Assembly: GCA_015152515.1 (NCBI GenBank)
Contig: SUTV01000002.1
Coordinates: 186,001 to 250,000 of the forward strand
Source: Cyanobacteria bacterium SIG29
Lineage (GTDB): Bacteria > Cyanobacteriota > Vampirovibrionia > Gastranaerophilales > Gastranaerophilaceae
Length of the DNA stretch: 64,000 bases
Direction: 5' to 3'
Both the position numbers and the translations under genes were made by a program. A model generated the notes under the pieces. It made no database searches and was not told the origin of the DNA. It worked only from the letters and a program-made list of their open reading frames with translations. Positions 30,219 to 40,242 of this stretch are shown here, piece after piece (position 1 is the first letter of the stretch; every line of letters starts with the position of its first letter).

Positions 30219-31484
30219 ATGACAAGACCAATGAATATAACAGAAAAAATTTTGGCAGATCATGCTGGTTTAAGTGAGGTTGAAGCGGGTCAATTAATTA
30301 GTGCTAAAGTTGATATTACTTTGGCTAATGATATTACAGGACCTGTTTCTATAAATGAGTTTAATAAAATTGGTGTGGACAAAGTTTTTGATAAAGACCG
30401 TGTTGTTTTTGTTCCAGATCACTTTGTTCCAAATAGAGATATTAAATCCGCTCAACAAGTAAAACAAGTGAGAGAGTTTTCTCGCACTCAAAATCTTCAG
30501 CACTTTTTTGAAGTAGGTAGAATGGGAATTGAACACGCATTATTACCTGATAATGGTATTGTTACTGCTGGTGATATTGTAATTGGTGCAGATTCACATA
30601 CTTGTACTTATGGTGCTTTAGGGGCTTTTTCAACAGGTATGGGCTCTACTGATATTGCTTGTGCTATGGCTTCAGGTGATACTTGGTTAAAAGTTCCATC
30701 TGCTATTAAAGTTGAATTTAATGGTAAATTGAATAAATATGTTACTGCTAAAGATTTAATTCTTCATTTAATTGGTGATATCGGTGTTGATGGTGCATTA
30801 TATAAAACATTAGAAATTGGTGGTTCTACAATTAGAGAATTACCTATGGATGGACGTTTTACTATTTGCAATATGGCGATTGAAGCTGGTGCTAAAAATG
30901 GCATAATTATTCCTGATGAAATCACAAAAGAATATTTAAAAAATAGAAGCATTAGAGAACCAAAATTTTATACAAGTGATGAAGGTGCAAGCTACGAAAG
31001 AGTTATTGTTTACAATACAGAAGATATTGAACCTGTTGTTGCCTTCCCTCATTTGCCAGAAAATACAAAACCTGTATCTAAAGCTGGTGATGTAAAAATT
31101 GATCAAGCTGTAATTGGTAGTTGTACAAATGGCAGATTATCAGATATTGCTGCGGCAGCTGAAATCTTAAAAGGTAGAAAAGTTCATAAAGATGTTCGTT
31201 TGATAGTGTTCCCAGCTACTCAAGAAATTTATTTGCAAGCATTAAGAGCTGGTTATTTAGAAACTATTATTGAAGCTGGTGGAGCTGTTTCTACTCCAAC
31301 TTGTGGTCCTTGTTTAGGTGGACACGCTGGTATCTTGGCAGCAGGTGAAAGAGCAATTTCTACAACAAATAGAAATTTTGTTGGCAGAATGGGACACGTT
31401 GATAGTGAGGTTTATTTGGCATCACCTTATGTTGCAGCAGCTAGTGCAATTATGGGTAAAATAGCATCACCTATGGATTTATAA
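30219..31484 (+). CDS. leuC: 3-isopropylmalate dehydratase large subunit
   Basis: [77 protein letters not shown]. Confidence 0.93.
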   Translation: MTRPMNITEKILADHAGLSEVEAGQLISAKVDITLANDITGPVSINEFNKIGVDKVFDKDRVVFVPDHFVPNRDIKSAQQVKQVREFSRTQNLQHFFEVGRMGIEHALLPDNGIVTAGDIVIGADSHTCTYGALGAFSTGMGSTDIACAMASGDTWLKVPSAIKVEFNGKLNKYVTAKDLILHLIGDIGVDGALYKTLEIGGSTIRELPMDGRFTICNMAIEAGAKNGIIIPDEITKEYLKNRSIREPKFYTSDEGASYERVIVYNTEDIEPVVAFPHLPENTKPVSKAGDVKIDQAVIGSCTNGRLSDIAAAAEILKGRKVHKDVRLIVFPATQEIYLQALRAGYLETIIEAGGAVSTPTCGPCLGGHAGILAAGERAISTTNRNFVGRMGHVDSEVYLASPYVAAASAIMGKIASPMDL

Positions 31485-31546
31485 TTAGATTAAATTCTAG
31501 GCAAAATAAGAAACTGGATGGTTCTAGGTTAATTAGCAATATAAGA

Positions 31547-32176
31547 TTAAATGCTAATAGTTACTCTAGAACCTTCTTTATGGTAGTTTCCACCTCCACA
31601 AATAGTTTCAACAACTTTTAATAAAAATTCTCTAGGAGCTTCCATTTGATTGATATAAAATTCTTGGTTACCAAGATGTCTGATTTTTATAATAGCTTTT
31701 CCACTTTTATCAGCTGGAACATATAAAGAAGCTACTTCCATATCTAATAATTTTTGTTCAATTTCGTCATTATAGCCTTGTTTTAATTCTGGTAAGAAGC
31801 CTTTAATTGCGATAATTCTACCAGTGAACAAAGGCACATCTTTTTCTCTATGTAAAGCTTTTGGGTTATCCTTCATATTAGTAAATAAAGTGATTGAATG
31901 CCATAAGATATTCATTACAGCAATATGTCTTTGTTTATCATATTCATAATAGATATTTTCTGAAGGAATTCCTCTTGTTGTGAAGGATTGTTTTAAGTAT
32001 TCAACAGTTAATGACATATTTTCTACCATTTTTTCGAACAAAATAGCAGTATTTGCATTTGATTGTTGATATTCTAAAAATTGTTTATACATATGACTTG
32101 ATACAAGACTCATACGTTCTTGTATTACAGAAGACTTTCTAACGGTCGTTTCTAAATCATCAAAATTGTTGTTCAA
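31547..32176 (-). CDS. Hypothetical protein (209 aa)
   Basis: Intact ORF with good codon content; no recognised family. Confidence 0.7.
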   Translation of the reverse strand: MNNNFDDLETTVRKSSVIQERMSLVSSHMYKQFLEYQQSNANTAILFEKMVENMSLTVEYLKQSFTTRGIPSENIYYEYDKQRHIAVMNILWHSITLFTNMKDNPKALHREKDVPLFTGRIIAIKGFLPELKQGYNDEIEQKLLDMEVASLYVPADKSGKAIIKIRHLGNQEFYINQMEAPREFLLKVVETICGGGNYHKEGSRVTISI

Positions 32177-32303
32177 AAAATTCCTTCACTTTCTGATTTT
32201 ATTTTAGTCTAAAATCAATATTAATAAAACTATTTTAAACTTTTTTATTACAAAAACGAATACTTAATTTACATTATTTTGATTATAAAATATTATATAT
32301 TAT

Positions 32304-33254
32304 ATGAAAATTGTACTTGTTGGTTATGGTGAAATGCTTCAGGCGTTAATATTAGGTGTTTTGAAAACAAAACATCAGATTGTTGGCGTATTAAGACATG
32401 AAAAAATTTTGTATGGACCTATAAAATCTAAAATTTATGATTATTTAAAACCATCATCAGATTATACTTTTTTGAAAAATTCTAAATTGTATGATATTGA
32501 GGCAACTAGTGTTAATAGTGAACAATTTAGACAAGAATTAGTAAAATTAAAAGCCGATTTAGTTTTGGTTGGTTCTTGGAGTGAAAAATTCTCTGTGCAA
32601 ACAATTAATATTCCTAAATTTGGTTGTATTAATGTTCATCCTTCTCTTTTGCCAAAGTTCAGAGGTCCAAATCCTTATATGCAAGCTATTTTGCATGATG
32701 AAATTCAAAGTGGCGTTACTTTTCATGTAATGGATGTTAATTATGATACTGGTGCTATTGTTCATCAATCACCCACTTTGGTTTTCGCTAATGATACAGG
32801 TATGTCTTTAAAATTAAGATGTTGTGATTTGGCTATGAATGAAGTAGAGATATTTTTAAATAATTTTAAAGAGAAAATGGCAAATCCTATTAGTCAAAAT
32901 GAAGGTGAAGCAACATATTATCCGCAATTGCCTTTGGTTGATACAATTTTGAATTTTGAAAAAGAAACTTCTTTAGAAATTGATAGAAGAATTAGAGCGT
33001 TAACTCCTTGGACAAAAACTTATATTCCATATAAAAATAAGTTTTTTGAGTTTGAAACTTATAAACTTTATAATAAAATTTATACAAAAGATGCATCTCA
33101 AATAGTCAGAGTTGTTGGTGATTCGGTTTTTATTGTTTGTGCTGATAAAAAAGTAATAGAATTTTCTGGTTTGAAATTAAAAAATCCTTTGGGAAAAATC
33201 CTTTCAAATTTATATGTGAACAAATATATAAAAGTTAATTCCAAAGCGATTTAA
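32304..33254 (+). CDS. fmt: Methionyl-tRNA formyltransferase
   Basis: FGCINVHPSLLPKFRGPNPYMQAILHDEIQSGVTFHVMDVNYDTGAIV. Confidence 0.85.
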   Translation: MKIVLVGYGEMLQALILGVLKTKHQIVGVLRHEKILYGPIKSKIYDYLKPSSDYTFLKNSKLYDIEATSVNSEQFRQELVKLKADLVLVGSWSEKFSVQTINIPKFGCINVHPSLLPKFRGPNPYMQAILHDEIQSGVTFHVMDVNYDTGAIVHQSPTLVFANDTGMSLKLRCCDLAMNEVEIFLNNFKEKMANPISQNEGEATYYPQLPLVDTILNFEKETSLEIDRRIRALTPWTKTYIPYKNKFFEFETYKLYNKIYTKDASQIVRVVGDSVFIVCADKKVIEFSGLKLKNPLGKILSNLYVNKYIKVNSKAI

Positions 33255-33294
33255 TGTTGTATAATAAAATAAAAAAATAGATGGGATATTCAAA

Positions 33295-34125
33295 ATGTTA
33301 GACTTACATGCAATTTATGAGATTATAACTTTCGCAATTGGGGATACAAAAGCAGGTTCTAAAATGGGAAAATTACAAGTTCGCAATATGGACAATGGAA
33401 CTGTTTTAAACTGTATTTTATGGGAAGAAACACTTAATAGATTAGATTCAAAATTATTCCGTTCTTCTAACCAAATTAGAATTAATTCTGGTACTTATAA
33501 CGAAAAATATAATAATTGTTTAGTTTCTGATATTGAACTTGTTAAAGAAGCAAAACTTGGTTTAGATGAAGAACAAAGAGAAGAAATTTTTAATAAAATA
33601 ATGACTTTTGTTAATGAAATTGAGGATAAAAAATTATCAGAATTTGTTGCGGGGTTGTTATTTGAACACGAAAAAGAATTTAAAATAACACCTGCTGCTA
33701 AATTAATGCACCATAATTATATTGGTGGATTATTAGAACATACTTATGAATGTTTAGATATTGCGAAAACTGTTCTTACAAAATGTAATGGAAAAATAAG
33801 TTCTGATATTGTATATGCGGCTTGTATTTTACACGATTTTGGCAAAATTTTTGAATACAATGTGGATTTAGAAACTGGTTTAATTGAATATAATGAAGAA
33901 TTCAGAAAAGATTGGAGAACTCATTCACAATGGGGATTTTCAATTTGTATGAATAATGGATTTAAAGAAATTGCAAAAATGATTGCAGCACATCATGGAA
34001 GAACAGACTGGGGTGCATTAATTGATTTAAACGAAAAAGATGCAGAACCATATATGTATATTATTCATCATATTGATGACTTATCTGCAAAATTTGGTAA
34101 AATTTGTATAGCTGATATTGGCTAG
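33295..34125 (+). CDS. OB-fold + HD domain 3'-5' exoribonuclease (YhaM-like)
   Basis: GLLEHTYECLDIA...AACILHDFGKIFEY...HSQWGFSI...IAAHHGRTDWGA; N-terminal OB-like segment. Confidence 0.85.
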   Translation: MLDLHAIYEIITFAIGDTKAGSKMGKLQVRNMDNGTVLNCILWEETLNRLDSKLFRSSNQIRINSGTYNEKYNNCLVSDIELVKEAKLGLDEEQREEIFNKIMTFVNEIEDKKLSEFVAGLLFEHEKEFKITPAAKLMHHNYIGGLLEHTYECLDIAKTVLTKCNGKISSDIVYAACILHDFGKIFEYNVDLETGLIEYNEEFRKDWRTHSQWGFSICMNNGFKEIAKMIAAHHGRTDWGALIDLNEKDAEPYMYIIHHIDDLSAKFGKICIADIG

Positions 34126-34136
34126 AGGGGATAAAA

Positions 34137-34847
34137 ATGAAAAAATTATTTTCTTTATTGATTACCGTTTTAGTTTTATTCACCATGAGTGCAACTACTT
34201 CTTATTCGGCAATAACATTGAATAAGAAAATGAATGCGAATATTAAAACAAAAAGAGTTCCTGAAGGAACTACTATTAAATTAAAAGTATTAAATCCAGT
34301 GAGTTCTGCGAATGGAAATGTTGGTGACAGACTTGATTTAATGGTTGTTGATAATATTAAAGTTGATGGAAGTGTTGTTATCCCTAAAGGTAGCGTTGTA
34401 AGAGGCACTCTTGAAGAAGTTAGTGCTTCAAAAATGCTTTATAAAGGCGGAATGGTTCGTTTAGATTTTGACCATATTGTTAGTTCAACAGGCAAACAAG
34501 TTCCATTTACTGCTGGTATTTGTAATAACCCTAATGTTACTTATGATGGTGCATTAAGTACAAAAACAAATTATATGACAGCATTAACAAAGACTATTGA
34601 AAAATCAAAAGATATTATAGTTACACCTGTTACTTGGGCTTGGGATAAGGGTTCTGAGTTATGGAATGGTTCACCGAAATATGTTTTTGCACCATTAACT
34701 GCTATAGTTAGTGCACCAGCTGGTGGTATTTATTTTATTGGTGATGCAGTTTATGATTGCTTTAAAAAAGGTGAAAATATTAGTATTAGTCAAGGTGAAA
34801 CAATTCAAGTACAACTTTTAAAACCATTGGATATGCCAGTATATTAA
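34137..34847 (+). CDS. Secreted hypothetical protein
   Basis: Signal peptide MKKLFSLLITVLVLFTMSATTSYSA; beta-rich VPEGTTIKLKVLNPVSSANGNVGDRLDLMV. Confidence 0.7.
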   Translation: MKKLFSLLITVLVLFTMSATTSYSAITLNKKMNANIKTKRVPEGTTIKLKVLNPVSSANGNVGDRLDLMVVDNIKVDGSVVIPKGSVVRGTLEEVSASKMLYKGGMVRLDFDHIVSSTGKQVPFTAGICNNPNVTYDGALSTKTNYMTALTKTIEKSKDIIVTPVTWAWDKGSELWNGSPKYVFAPLTAIVSAPAGGIYFIGDAVYDCFKKGENISISQGETIQVQLLKPLDMPVY

Positions 34848-35383
34848 TGATGTTGATAAATTTAAAATTCATAGTTAAAAATATTTATTCAATCCTTGCG
34901 TTATCAAGAGAAAAAAAGATTGCGCAAGTTCTTGTTGATAAAAGTTTAAAACTTGGTGTTGTTGAATCTTGTACTGGTGGATTAATAAGTTCAAGAATGA
35001 CTGATTTATCAGGATCTAGCGCATATATCCATCAAAATTTTGTGACATATTCATATGAAGCTAAAAGCGAAATTTTAGGTGTGAATATGGAAACAATAAA
35101 AAATAATGGTGTTGTAAGTTCGCAAGTTGCGCTAGAAATGGCAAAAGGTTTACTTGAAAAATATAAACCAGATATTGCGATTGCTACAACAGGGATAGCT
35201 GGACCTCTTGGTGCAACTCCAAATAAACCAGTTGGTTTAATTTATATTGGAATAGCTAATGAAAAAGTGCAAAAAACATATAAGTTTGAGGCTAATTCAA
35301 AAATATCTAGAAGATTAATGAAATATGCTTTTTCTAATAAGGCTTTAGATTGTTTGATAGAATTTTTAAAAGAAAATTATTAA
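34847..35383 (+). CDS. CinA C-terminal domain protein (nicotinamide-nucleotide amidase-like)
   Basis: LGVVESCTGGLISSRMTDLSGSSAYIHQNFVTYSYEAK...ATTGIAGPLGATPNKPVGLIYIG. Confidence 0.88.
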   Translation: MMLINLKFIVKNIYSILALSREKKIAQVLVDKSLKLGVVESCTGGLISSRMTDLSGSSAYIHQNFVTYSYEAKSEILGVNMETIKNNGVVSSQVALEMAKGLLEKYKPDIAIATTGIAGPLGATPNKPVGLIYIGIANEKVQKTYKFEANSKISRRLMKYAFSNKALDCLIEFLKENY

Positions 35384-35437
35384 ATGTTTATTGTATTATA
35401 AGAAAAAGTAAAAACTAGGAATATTGAGCGGAATAAA

Positions 35438-36280
35438 ATGAAAAAAGTATCTATAATTATACCTTGTTATAATCAAGAAAGTTTTATTACAGAAGCAATT
35501 GAATCTGCACTTAATCAAACATATAAAAATTTGGAAATAGTTGTTATAAATGATGCTTCAACAGATAATAGTGCTCAAATTATTCAGAGTTTTGCTGATA
35601 AAAATAGTAATATAGTTTTTCTTAATGAAACTGTTAATAAAGGTGTAGTAAAATCAAAAAATTTAGCTATTAGTAAATGTAGTGGTGATTATATTTTACC
35701 AGTTGATGGTGATGATAAAATTGAAAATACTTATGTAGAAAAAGCCGTAGCTATTTTAGATAAGGATGAAGATGTAAGAATTGCATATGCAAGAACACAA
35801 CTTTTTGGTTCTATTAATGAAGAGTTTAAATTGGCCGATTTTTCGCCTGCAAAAATTATTTTTAATAATTGTATTCCAAATACAGCAATGTTTAGAAAAG
35901 AAGATTTTATTTCGGTTGGTGGTTATCACGAATATATGAAAGATGGCTGGGAAGATTGGAATTTATGGATTTCAATATTAGAAATAGCTCAAAATAGAGA
36001 AAAGTGTGCACAAAGAATTGATGAAAAATTGTATTTGTATAGAATGTTAAACACGCAGACTCGTTCTAGCTTTGGTTATGAAGTTAAAAATAAGTTATTT
36101 GTGAATATTATTTCTAATCATCAAAAATTATATTCTGAAGTTTCTGATTTTTATAAACATATTCATAAGTCTTTGCCATCGAAGTTGGAAAAGAAAAATA
36201 GAATTATTAAAAATCTGATAATTTTTTCTTCAATATTATTATTGATAATTATTGTTCAGTTTTTATTTTTAATATTTTAA
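35438..36280 (+). CDS. GT2 family glycosyltransferase with C-terminal TM helix
   Basis: VSIIIPCYNQESFITEAIESALNQTYKNLEIVVINDASTDNS; DYILPVDGDDKIE; C-terminal hydrophobic tail. Confidence 0.9.
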   Translation: MKKVSIIIPCYNQESFITEAIESALNQTYKNLEIVVINDASTDNSAQIIQSFADKNSNIVFLNETVNKGVVKSKNLAISKCSGDYILPVDGDDKIENTYVEKAVAILDKDEDVRIAYARTQLFGSINEEFKLADFSPAKIIFNNCIPNTAMFRKEDFISVGGYHEYMKDGWEDWNLWISILEIAQNREKCAQRIDEKLYLYRMLNTQTRSSFGYEVKNKLFVNIISNHQKLYSEVSDFYKHIHKSLPSKLEKKNRIIKNLIIFSSILLLIIIVQFLFLIF

Positions 36281-36889
36281 TTAATAATTTTTATGCTCAA
36301 AATATTTTAGTCTAGTAAAAGGCCAGAAAATTACTTTTGCTCTGCCAATAAAGTGGTTTTCTTTTAGTGCTCCCCAGTATCTCGAGTCTGATGAATGACC
36401 ACGATTGTCGCCCATCATAAAATATTCATCTTCGCCTAGAACCATTGGTCCACAATGCATAGAAGGTGTGCATATTGGGTATTCAAATTTATCCATAATA
36501 TATGGTTCATTCAATGGTTTATCGTTAATTAAAACTTGGCTAGAACCATCTTCGTTTTGAATAATTTCAAATTTTTCGTTCGGTAGCGCAATAACTCTTT
36601 TTATGAAGGCAATATCTTTACAGCCAATGCCTGTAAGTCTAGAAAATAAAGAAATTGGGTCTATTTTTAGTTTTGTATTTGGTGGATAAAAAATCATAAC
36701 ATCACCGCGATTAGGTTTAGAAAAGAAGTGTGAAACTCTTTCTACAAAAACTCTGTCACCTTCTAATAGTGTTGGATGCATAGATGCTGATGGTATCCAT
36801 CTAACTTCGCAAATAAAAAATCTTATTATAATTAGTGCAACTATTACAAAAACGACTGTATCTATTGTTTCTTTTACTGCTTTATTCAT
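36281..36889 (-). CDS. lepB: Signal peptidase I
   Basis: IPSASMHPTLLEGDRVFVERV; FIKRVIALPNEKFEI; YFMMGDNRGHSSDSRYWG. Confidence 0.95.
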   Translation of the reverse strand: MNKAVKETIDTVVFVIVALIIIRFFICEVRWIPSASMHPTLLEGDRVFVERVSHFFSKPNRGDVMIFYPPNTKLKIDPISLFSRLTGIGCKDIAFIKRVIALPNEKFEIIQNEDGSSQVLINDKPLNEPYIMDKFEYPICTPSMHCGPMVLGEDEYFMMGDNRGHSSDSRYWGALKENHFIGRAKVIFWPFTRLKYFEHKNY

Positions 36890-37830
36890 TATATTGCCTT
36901 GTATAAATCTTCACTTAATTTGATTAATTCTTGTTTATATTGATTATCGCTGATATTGTTTAATGAGGCAATAGCCATATCAGCATACTTTTTAATTAGG
37001 TTTATGGTTTTTTCTTTAATTTCTTTTTGTTGAGATAAATTGATAATATCTTCATCTGAAAGGTTTTCTATATTTTTATTTAGTAGAATTACTGGCGCTG
37101 TATAAATTTTGTTTTGAACATCATTTAATGTTGGTTTTAATAAATCAGTTTCTAGTATATTTTTCAAGTCATCTTTTATTTGAAAAGCTATTCCAAAATA
37201 GGTTGCAAAGTTTAGTGCATTTTTTTCATCTTGATTTGTAATTTTGCATAAAGAAGTTAAACTTGCTATAAATAATTCAGCAGTTTTTTTCTTTGATTTT
37301 TCAATATATTCTTCCATTGTAGGAAGTTTTCCTTTTGTGAAGTGTTGAGAAATTTCACCTTCGCACATAAGTTTTAGTGAGTTTGAAAATATTTTAAAAC
37401 AATCTATATTGTTGCATTTTGAAAGAAAATCCATAGAAAGAGATAGTAAAAAATCACCCGCTAAAACACTTAAGTTGTTACCTAGTTTTTTATTTAAACT
37501 TTGTTTTCCTCTACGAAAAATAGCGTCATCAACAATATCATCATGAATTAATGTTGAATTATGTAGCAGTTCTGTGCAAATAGCTAGATTTATAATTTCT
37601 TCTGAAATTTCTATTTCTAGTGCTTTTGCGTACAGAAAAATAATTTTAGGTCTTAATTTCTTTGATTTTGAAAAAATAAAATCAGAAAGGTCATATGAAA
37701 TTTCATTTTTCTTTTCTGATAAATATTCAGATAAAGTTTTATCAAATGTAATTAGTGCATTTTTAATGATATTCAAAACCAAGCTACCTCTTGATAACAT
37801 TTTAATATAAATATTAACAAAATAAATCAT
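36889..37830 (-). CDS. Polyprenyl synthetase family protein
   Basis: LLHNSTLIHDDIVDDAIFRRGKQSLNKKLGNNLSVLAGDFLLS; AFQIKDDLKNIL. Confidence 0.9.
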   Translation of the reverse strand: MIYFVNIYIKMLSRGSLVLNIIKNALITFDKTLSEYLSEKKNEISYDLSDFIFSKSKKLRPKIIFLYAKALEIEISEEIINLAICTELLHNSTLIHDDIVDDAIFRRGKQSLNKKLGNNLSVLAGDFLLSLSMDFLSKCNNIDCFKIFSNSLKLMCEGEISQHFTKGKLPTMEEYIEKSKKKTAELFIASLTSLCKITNQDEKNALNFATYFGIAFQIKDDLKNILETDLLKPTLNDVQNKIYTAPVILLNKNIENLSDEDIINLSQQKEIKEKTINLIKKYADMAIASLNNISDNQYKQELIKLSEDLYKAI

Positions 37831-37864
37831 GTTTGGTTTTTATATTATCAAGAAAGAGTATATT

Positions 37865-38200
37865 ATGAATTTAATTACGAATTATCAAGCACCTGTAAAT
37901 GCTACAAAACCTGTAGTGCAACAACAAGAACCAGCTAAACCAAAAGTTGAATATAAACCAGATATTTTAGATAAATTAAGTAATCATGTTGTTAGTCGTC
38001 GTGATTTAACAGATAATGTTACAGTGCCAAGATCAATTTTTAAAGGTTATTTGTGTTTTACAGCAGGTAGTGCATTAAGTTCAATTTCTTGCATGTTGAA
38101 ACAAGGTAAAGCAACAAAAGGATTGGGTATTGCTGGTGCATTACTTTCTATTTTTGGAACTTATAATTTTGTAAAATCTTTTTTAGTAAAAGATAAATAA
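37865..38200 (+). CDS. Hypothetical small protein with hydrophobic C-terminal half
   Basis: MNLITNYQAPVNATKPVVQQQ...; start chosen at MNLITN. Confidence 0.5.
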   Translation: MNLITNYQAPVNATKPVVQQQEPAKPKVEYKPDILDKLSNHVVSRRDLTDNVTVPRSIFKGYLCFTAGSALSSISCMLKQGKATKGLGIAGALLSIFGTYNFVKSFLVKDK

Positions 38201-38253
38201 TTGACTGAAATGGGAAAATAAATTATCGTAATAAATAAAAGAGGAATTTTATT

Positions 38254-38454
38254 ATGAGAGCTTTTGGTTGGTTAATTTTATTAGCAGCAATTTATTTTGG
38301 TTATCAACAAGGTTGGTTTGACTTTGTAATTGATTATTTTTCAGAATCTTCAAGAAATGCTAGAGAAGAAAGAGTAATCGAACATGAAGATGGTAGTATT
38401 ACTACTGTAAAATATAGAAATGTGTTTGATGTATTAACTTCAGGAAAAAAATAA
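38254..38454 (+). CDS. Small hypothetical membrane-anchored protein (66 aa)
   Basis: MRAFGWLILLAAIYFGYQQGWFDFVIDYFSES; good SD (gaggaa). Confidence 0.5.
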   Translation: MRAFGWLILLAAIYFGYQQGWFDFVIDYFSESSRNAREERVIEHEDGSITTVKYRNVFDVLTSGKK

Positions 38455-38506
38455 AAAAAGTACTTGAAATTAAAAATTGTGCATGTATAATTAAGTTCAT
38501 AAGGAC

Positions 38507-38578
38507 GCGGGAGTAATTCAGTGGTAGAATGCTTCCTTGCCAAGGAAGATGTCGCGAGTTCGAGCCTCGTCTCCCGCT
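38507..38578 (+). tRNA. tRNA-Gly (anticodon GCC), CCA encoded to 38581
   Basis: GCGGGAG/CTCCCGC acceptor stem, CTTCC-TTGCCAA-GGAAG anticodon arm, GCGAG-TTCGAGC-CTCGT T arm, followed by T-CCA. Confidence 0.96.
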
Positions 38579-38579
38579 C

Positions 38580-38617
38580 CATTAAAAAAGACACCTTAGA
38601 TGGTGTCTTTTTTAATG
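38580..38617 (+). terminator. Terminator after tRNA-Gly (16-bp stem); first copy of a duplicated unit
   Basis: CATTAAAAAAGACACC-ttagat-GGTGTCTTTTTTAATG. Confidence 0.85.
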
Positions 38618-38645
38618 GAATAGAATAGAAAAGGTTGAACGAGCG
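38583..38645. repeat. Direct repeat unit copy 1
   Basis: taaaaaagacaccttagatggtgtcttttttaatgga[a/t]..agaatagaaaaggttgaacgagcg; near-identical to 38738-38799. Confidence 0.9.
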
Positions 38646-38737
38646 ACTGTTGCGATACAAAGCGAAACGGCGAAGAATGAGCCGATTGAGCCTGTATCCG
38701 GAGGTGCGAAGCGCCGTAGGTGTGAGAGCCGTATAAA

Positions 38738-38799
38738 TAAAAAGACACCTTAGATGGTGTCTTTTTTAATGGAAAAGAATAGAAAAGGTTGAACGAGCG
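38738..38799. repeat. Direct repeat unit copy 2 (contains second terminator hairpin)
   Basis: taaaaagacaccttagatggtgtcttttttaatggaaaagaatagaaaaggttgaacgagcg. Confidence 0.9.
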
Positions 38800-38813
38800 C
38801 TAGGGGTAGTTTC

Positions 38814-38895
38814 GTGTCATTGCGAGCGAAGCGTGGCAATCTAGAATTTGTTATTCAACTGGATTACTTCGTCATTATATTCCTCGTGATGACAC
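38814..38895. repeat. MITE-like imperfect palindrome with 13-bp terminal inverted repeats
   Basis: GTGTCATTGCGAG ... CTCGTGATGACAC (11/13); both halves carry GTCATNNCGAG...GAAG[CT][GA].. AATC[TC]AG-like cores. Confidence 0.75.
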
Positions 38896-38914
38896 AAATC
38901 AGTGTATGAAGAGA

Positions 38915-39952
38915 TTAATCTATTTTATTTATATGGTTTTTTTCTTCGATTTTTATGCTTCCTTCATAACCAGCATTAGTGTTTGTATAGGTTAAGTTAT
39001 AAGATGTAAAATCATTTTTTATAGAAGAAATATAATCTTGATTTTGTTCAAATGAGTTATTTGTTTGTGCCATCATTCCATTAATTTTTTCTATTTTTAT
39101 TGTGTTTATGATTGTTGGGTCATAAAATACCCAACCATATTCAGGGAAATAAACTTCTACCCAAGTATGTTTTGTATCTGTTTTTCTTGCTATGTTTCCA
39201 GAAACAACTCTAGCTGGAATATTTTTTGCTCTGCATAGAGCAACCATAGCTGCAGAAAATTCTCCACATTTACCTTGTTTTGCCTGAAGTGTATATTTTG
39301 CACTAGGAAAAACTCCACCATCTACGTAGTTGATATTTTTTCTAACATATTCATATATGTTTTGAACAATTTCAGTTTGAGTTTTTCCTGTTATTGATTT
39401 AGCAACTTTTTGAATATATGGGTCATTAACTTCTATACCTAGTTCTTTTTTTAGATAATTTTCTAAATTTTCTAGTGCAGAAATATTTTGATTTACTTTT
39501 TTTGCTTCAACAATATCATATCTTTTTAGGTGTGCAATTCCATCAATAGTTATTATTAGTTTACCTTTTTGTAGGTTTTGTAGTTTATATTCTGCAATGG
39601 TATTTTTATTCGCAGTGAAAGTTCTAAAAGGTTTTGGTTGAATTTTTAATTCTGTTATGTATTGTTTTTTATTTTCGTTATTTGGTACAGGGATTTTTAA
39701 TGTTGCTAAGTCAACTGCACCATCAACATTTAGGATATATTCATATCTGAATCTATATTTGTTATATTTTTTTAATTCGTTATCAGAAGGTTTAATATTT
39801 TCAATATCAAAAAGTGGTTCTTCAATGCCTTGTGGATTATAGGCGCTAGTATTTTCATATTTCATATTGTCGTTTGAGCCAACATTACAATATAAAAATA
39901 TAATTGCGCTAAAAACTATAATGCATAATATTATTTGAAATAATGTTTTCAT
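38915..39952 (-). CDS. Transglutaminase-like domain protein, signal/TM anchored
   Basis: KQGKCGEFSAAMVALCRAKNIPARVVSG...HTWVEVYFPEYGWVFYDPT; N-terminal hydrophobic helix. Confidence 0.9.
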   Translation of the reverse strand: MKTLFQIILCIIVFSAIIFLYCNVGSNDNMKYENTSAYNPQGIEEPLFDIENIKPSDNELKKYNKYRFRYEYILNVDGAVDLATLKIPVPNNENKKQYITELKIQPKPFRTFTANKNTIAEYKLQNLQKGKLIITIDGIAHLKRYDIVEAKKVNQNISALENLENYLKKELGIEVNDPYIQKVAKSITGKTQTEIVQNIYEYVRKNINYVDGGVFPSAKYTLQAKQGKCGEFSAAMVALCRAKNIPARVVSGNIARKTDTKHTWVEVYFPEYGWVFYDPTIINTIKIEKINGMMAQTNNSFEQNQDYISSIKNDFTSYNLTYTNTNAGYEGSIKIEEKNHINKID

Positions 39953-40017
39953 AAGTTCACCTGATAAAATTATATCAGATTATTTGGGCAATTTGTATAA
40001 TGTTGCAAATGCAACGA

Positions 40018-40233
40018 TTAATCATAGTCCCAGCAGTTGATTTGTCCACAGTACCTACAAACCGCATGATTGTTCATAAAAGTAAGGTCTGGAATGAATG
40101 TGTATCCATCAACTGTAATTTGAATGTCGCCATTTATAGTATTTGCGATATCGAAATTTTTTGTACCTTGATAACTTGGATTGAACATTAATTCAAACTT
40201 GTCATCAGAGTGGCATTTTTTGCACTTAAACAT
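40018..40233 (-). CDS. Small zinc-ribbon-like protein (71 aa)
   Basis: CKKCHSDDKFEL ... CRYCGQINCWDYD with paired CxxC motifs. Confidence 0.6.
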   Translation of the reverse strand: MFKCKKCHSDDKFELMFNPSYQGTKNFDIANTINGDIQITVDGYTFIPDLTFMNNHAVCRYCGQINCWDYD

Positions 40234-40242
40234 ATCCCAGTA

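Noticed and set aside
31485-31546. Short repeats (TTCTAGG, TTAATTAGC) between leuC and the convergent gene
   Set aside because: Too short and AT-rich to support a specific structure or element.
38334-38660. 108-aa minus-strand ORF containing MERETRLELATSSLARKHSTTELLPRP
   Set aside because: This is an antisense translation of the tRNA-Gly gene, a well-known spurious annotation pattern.
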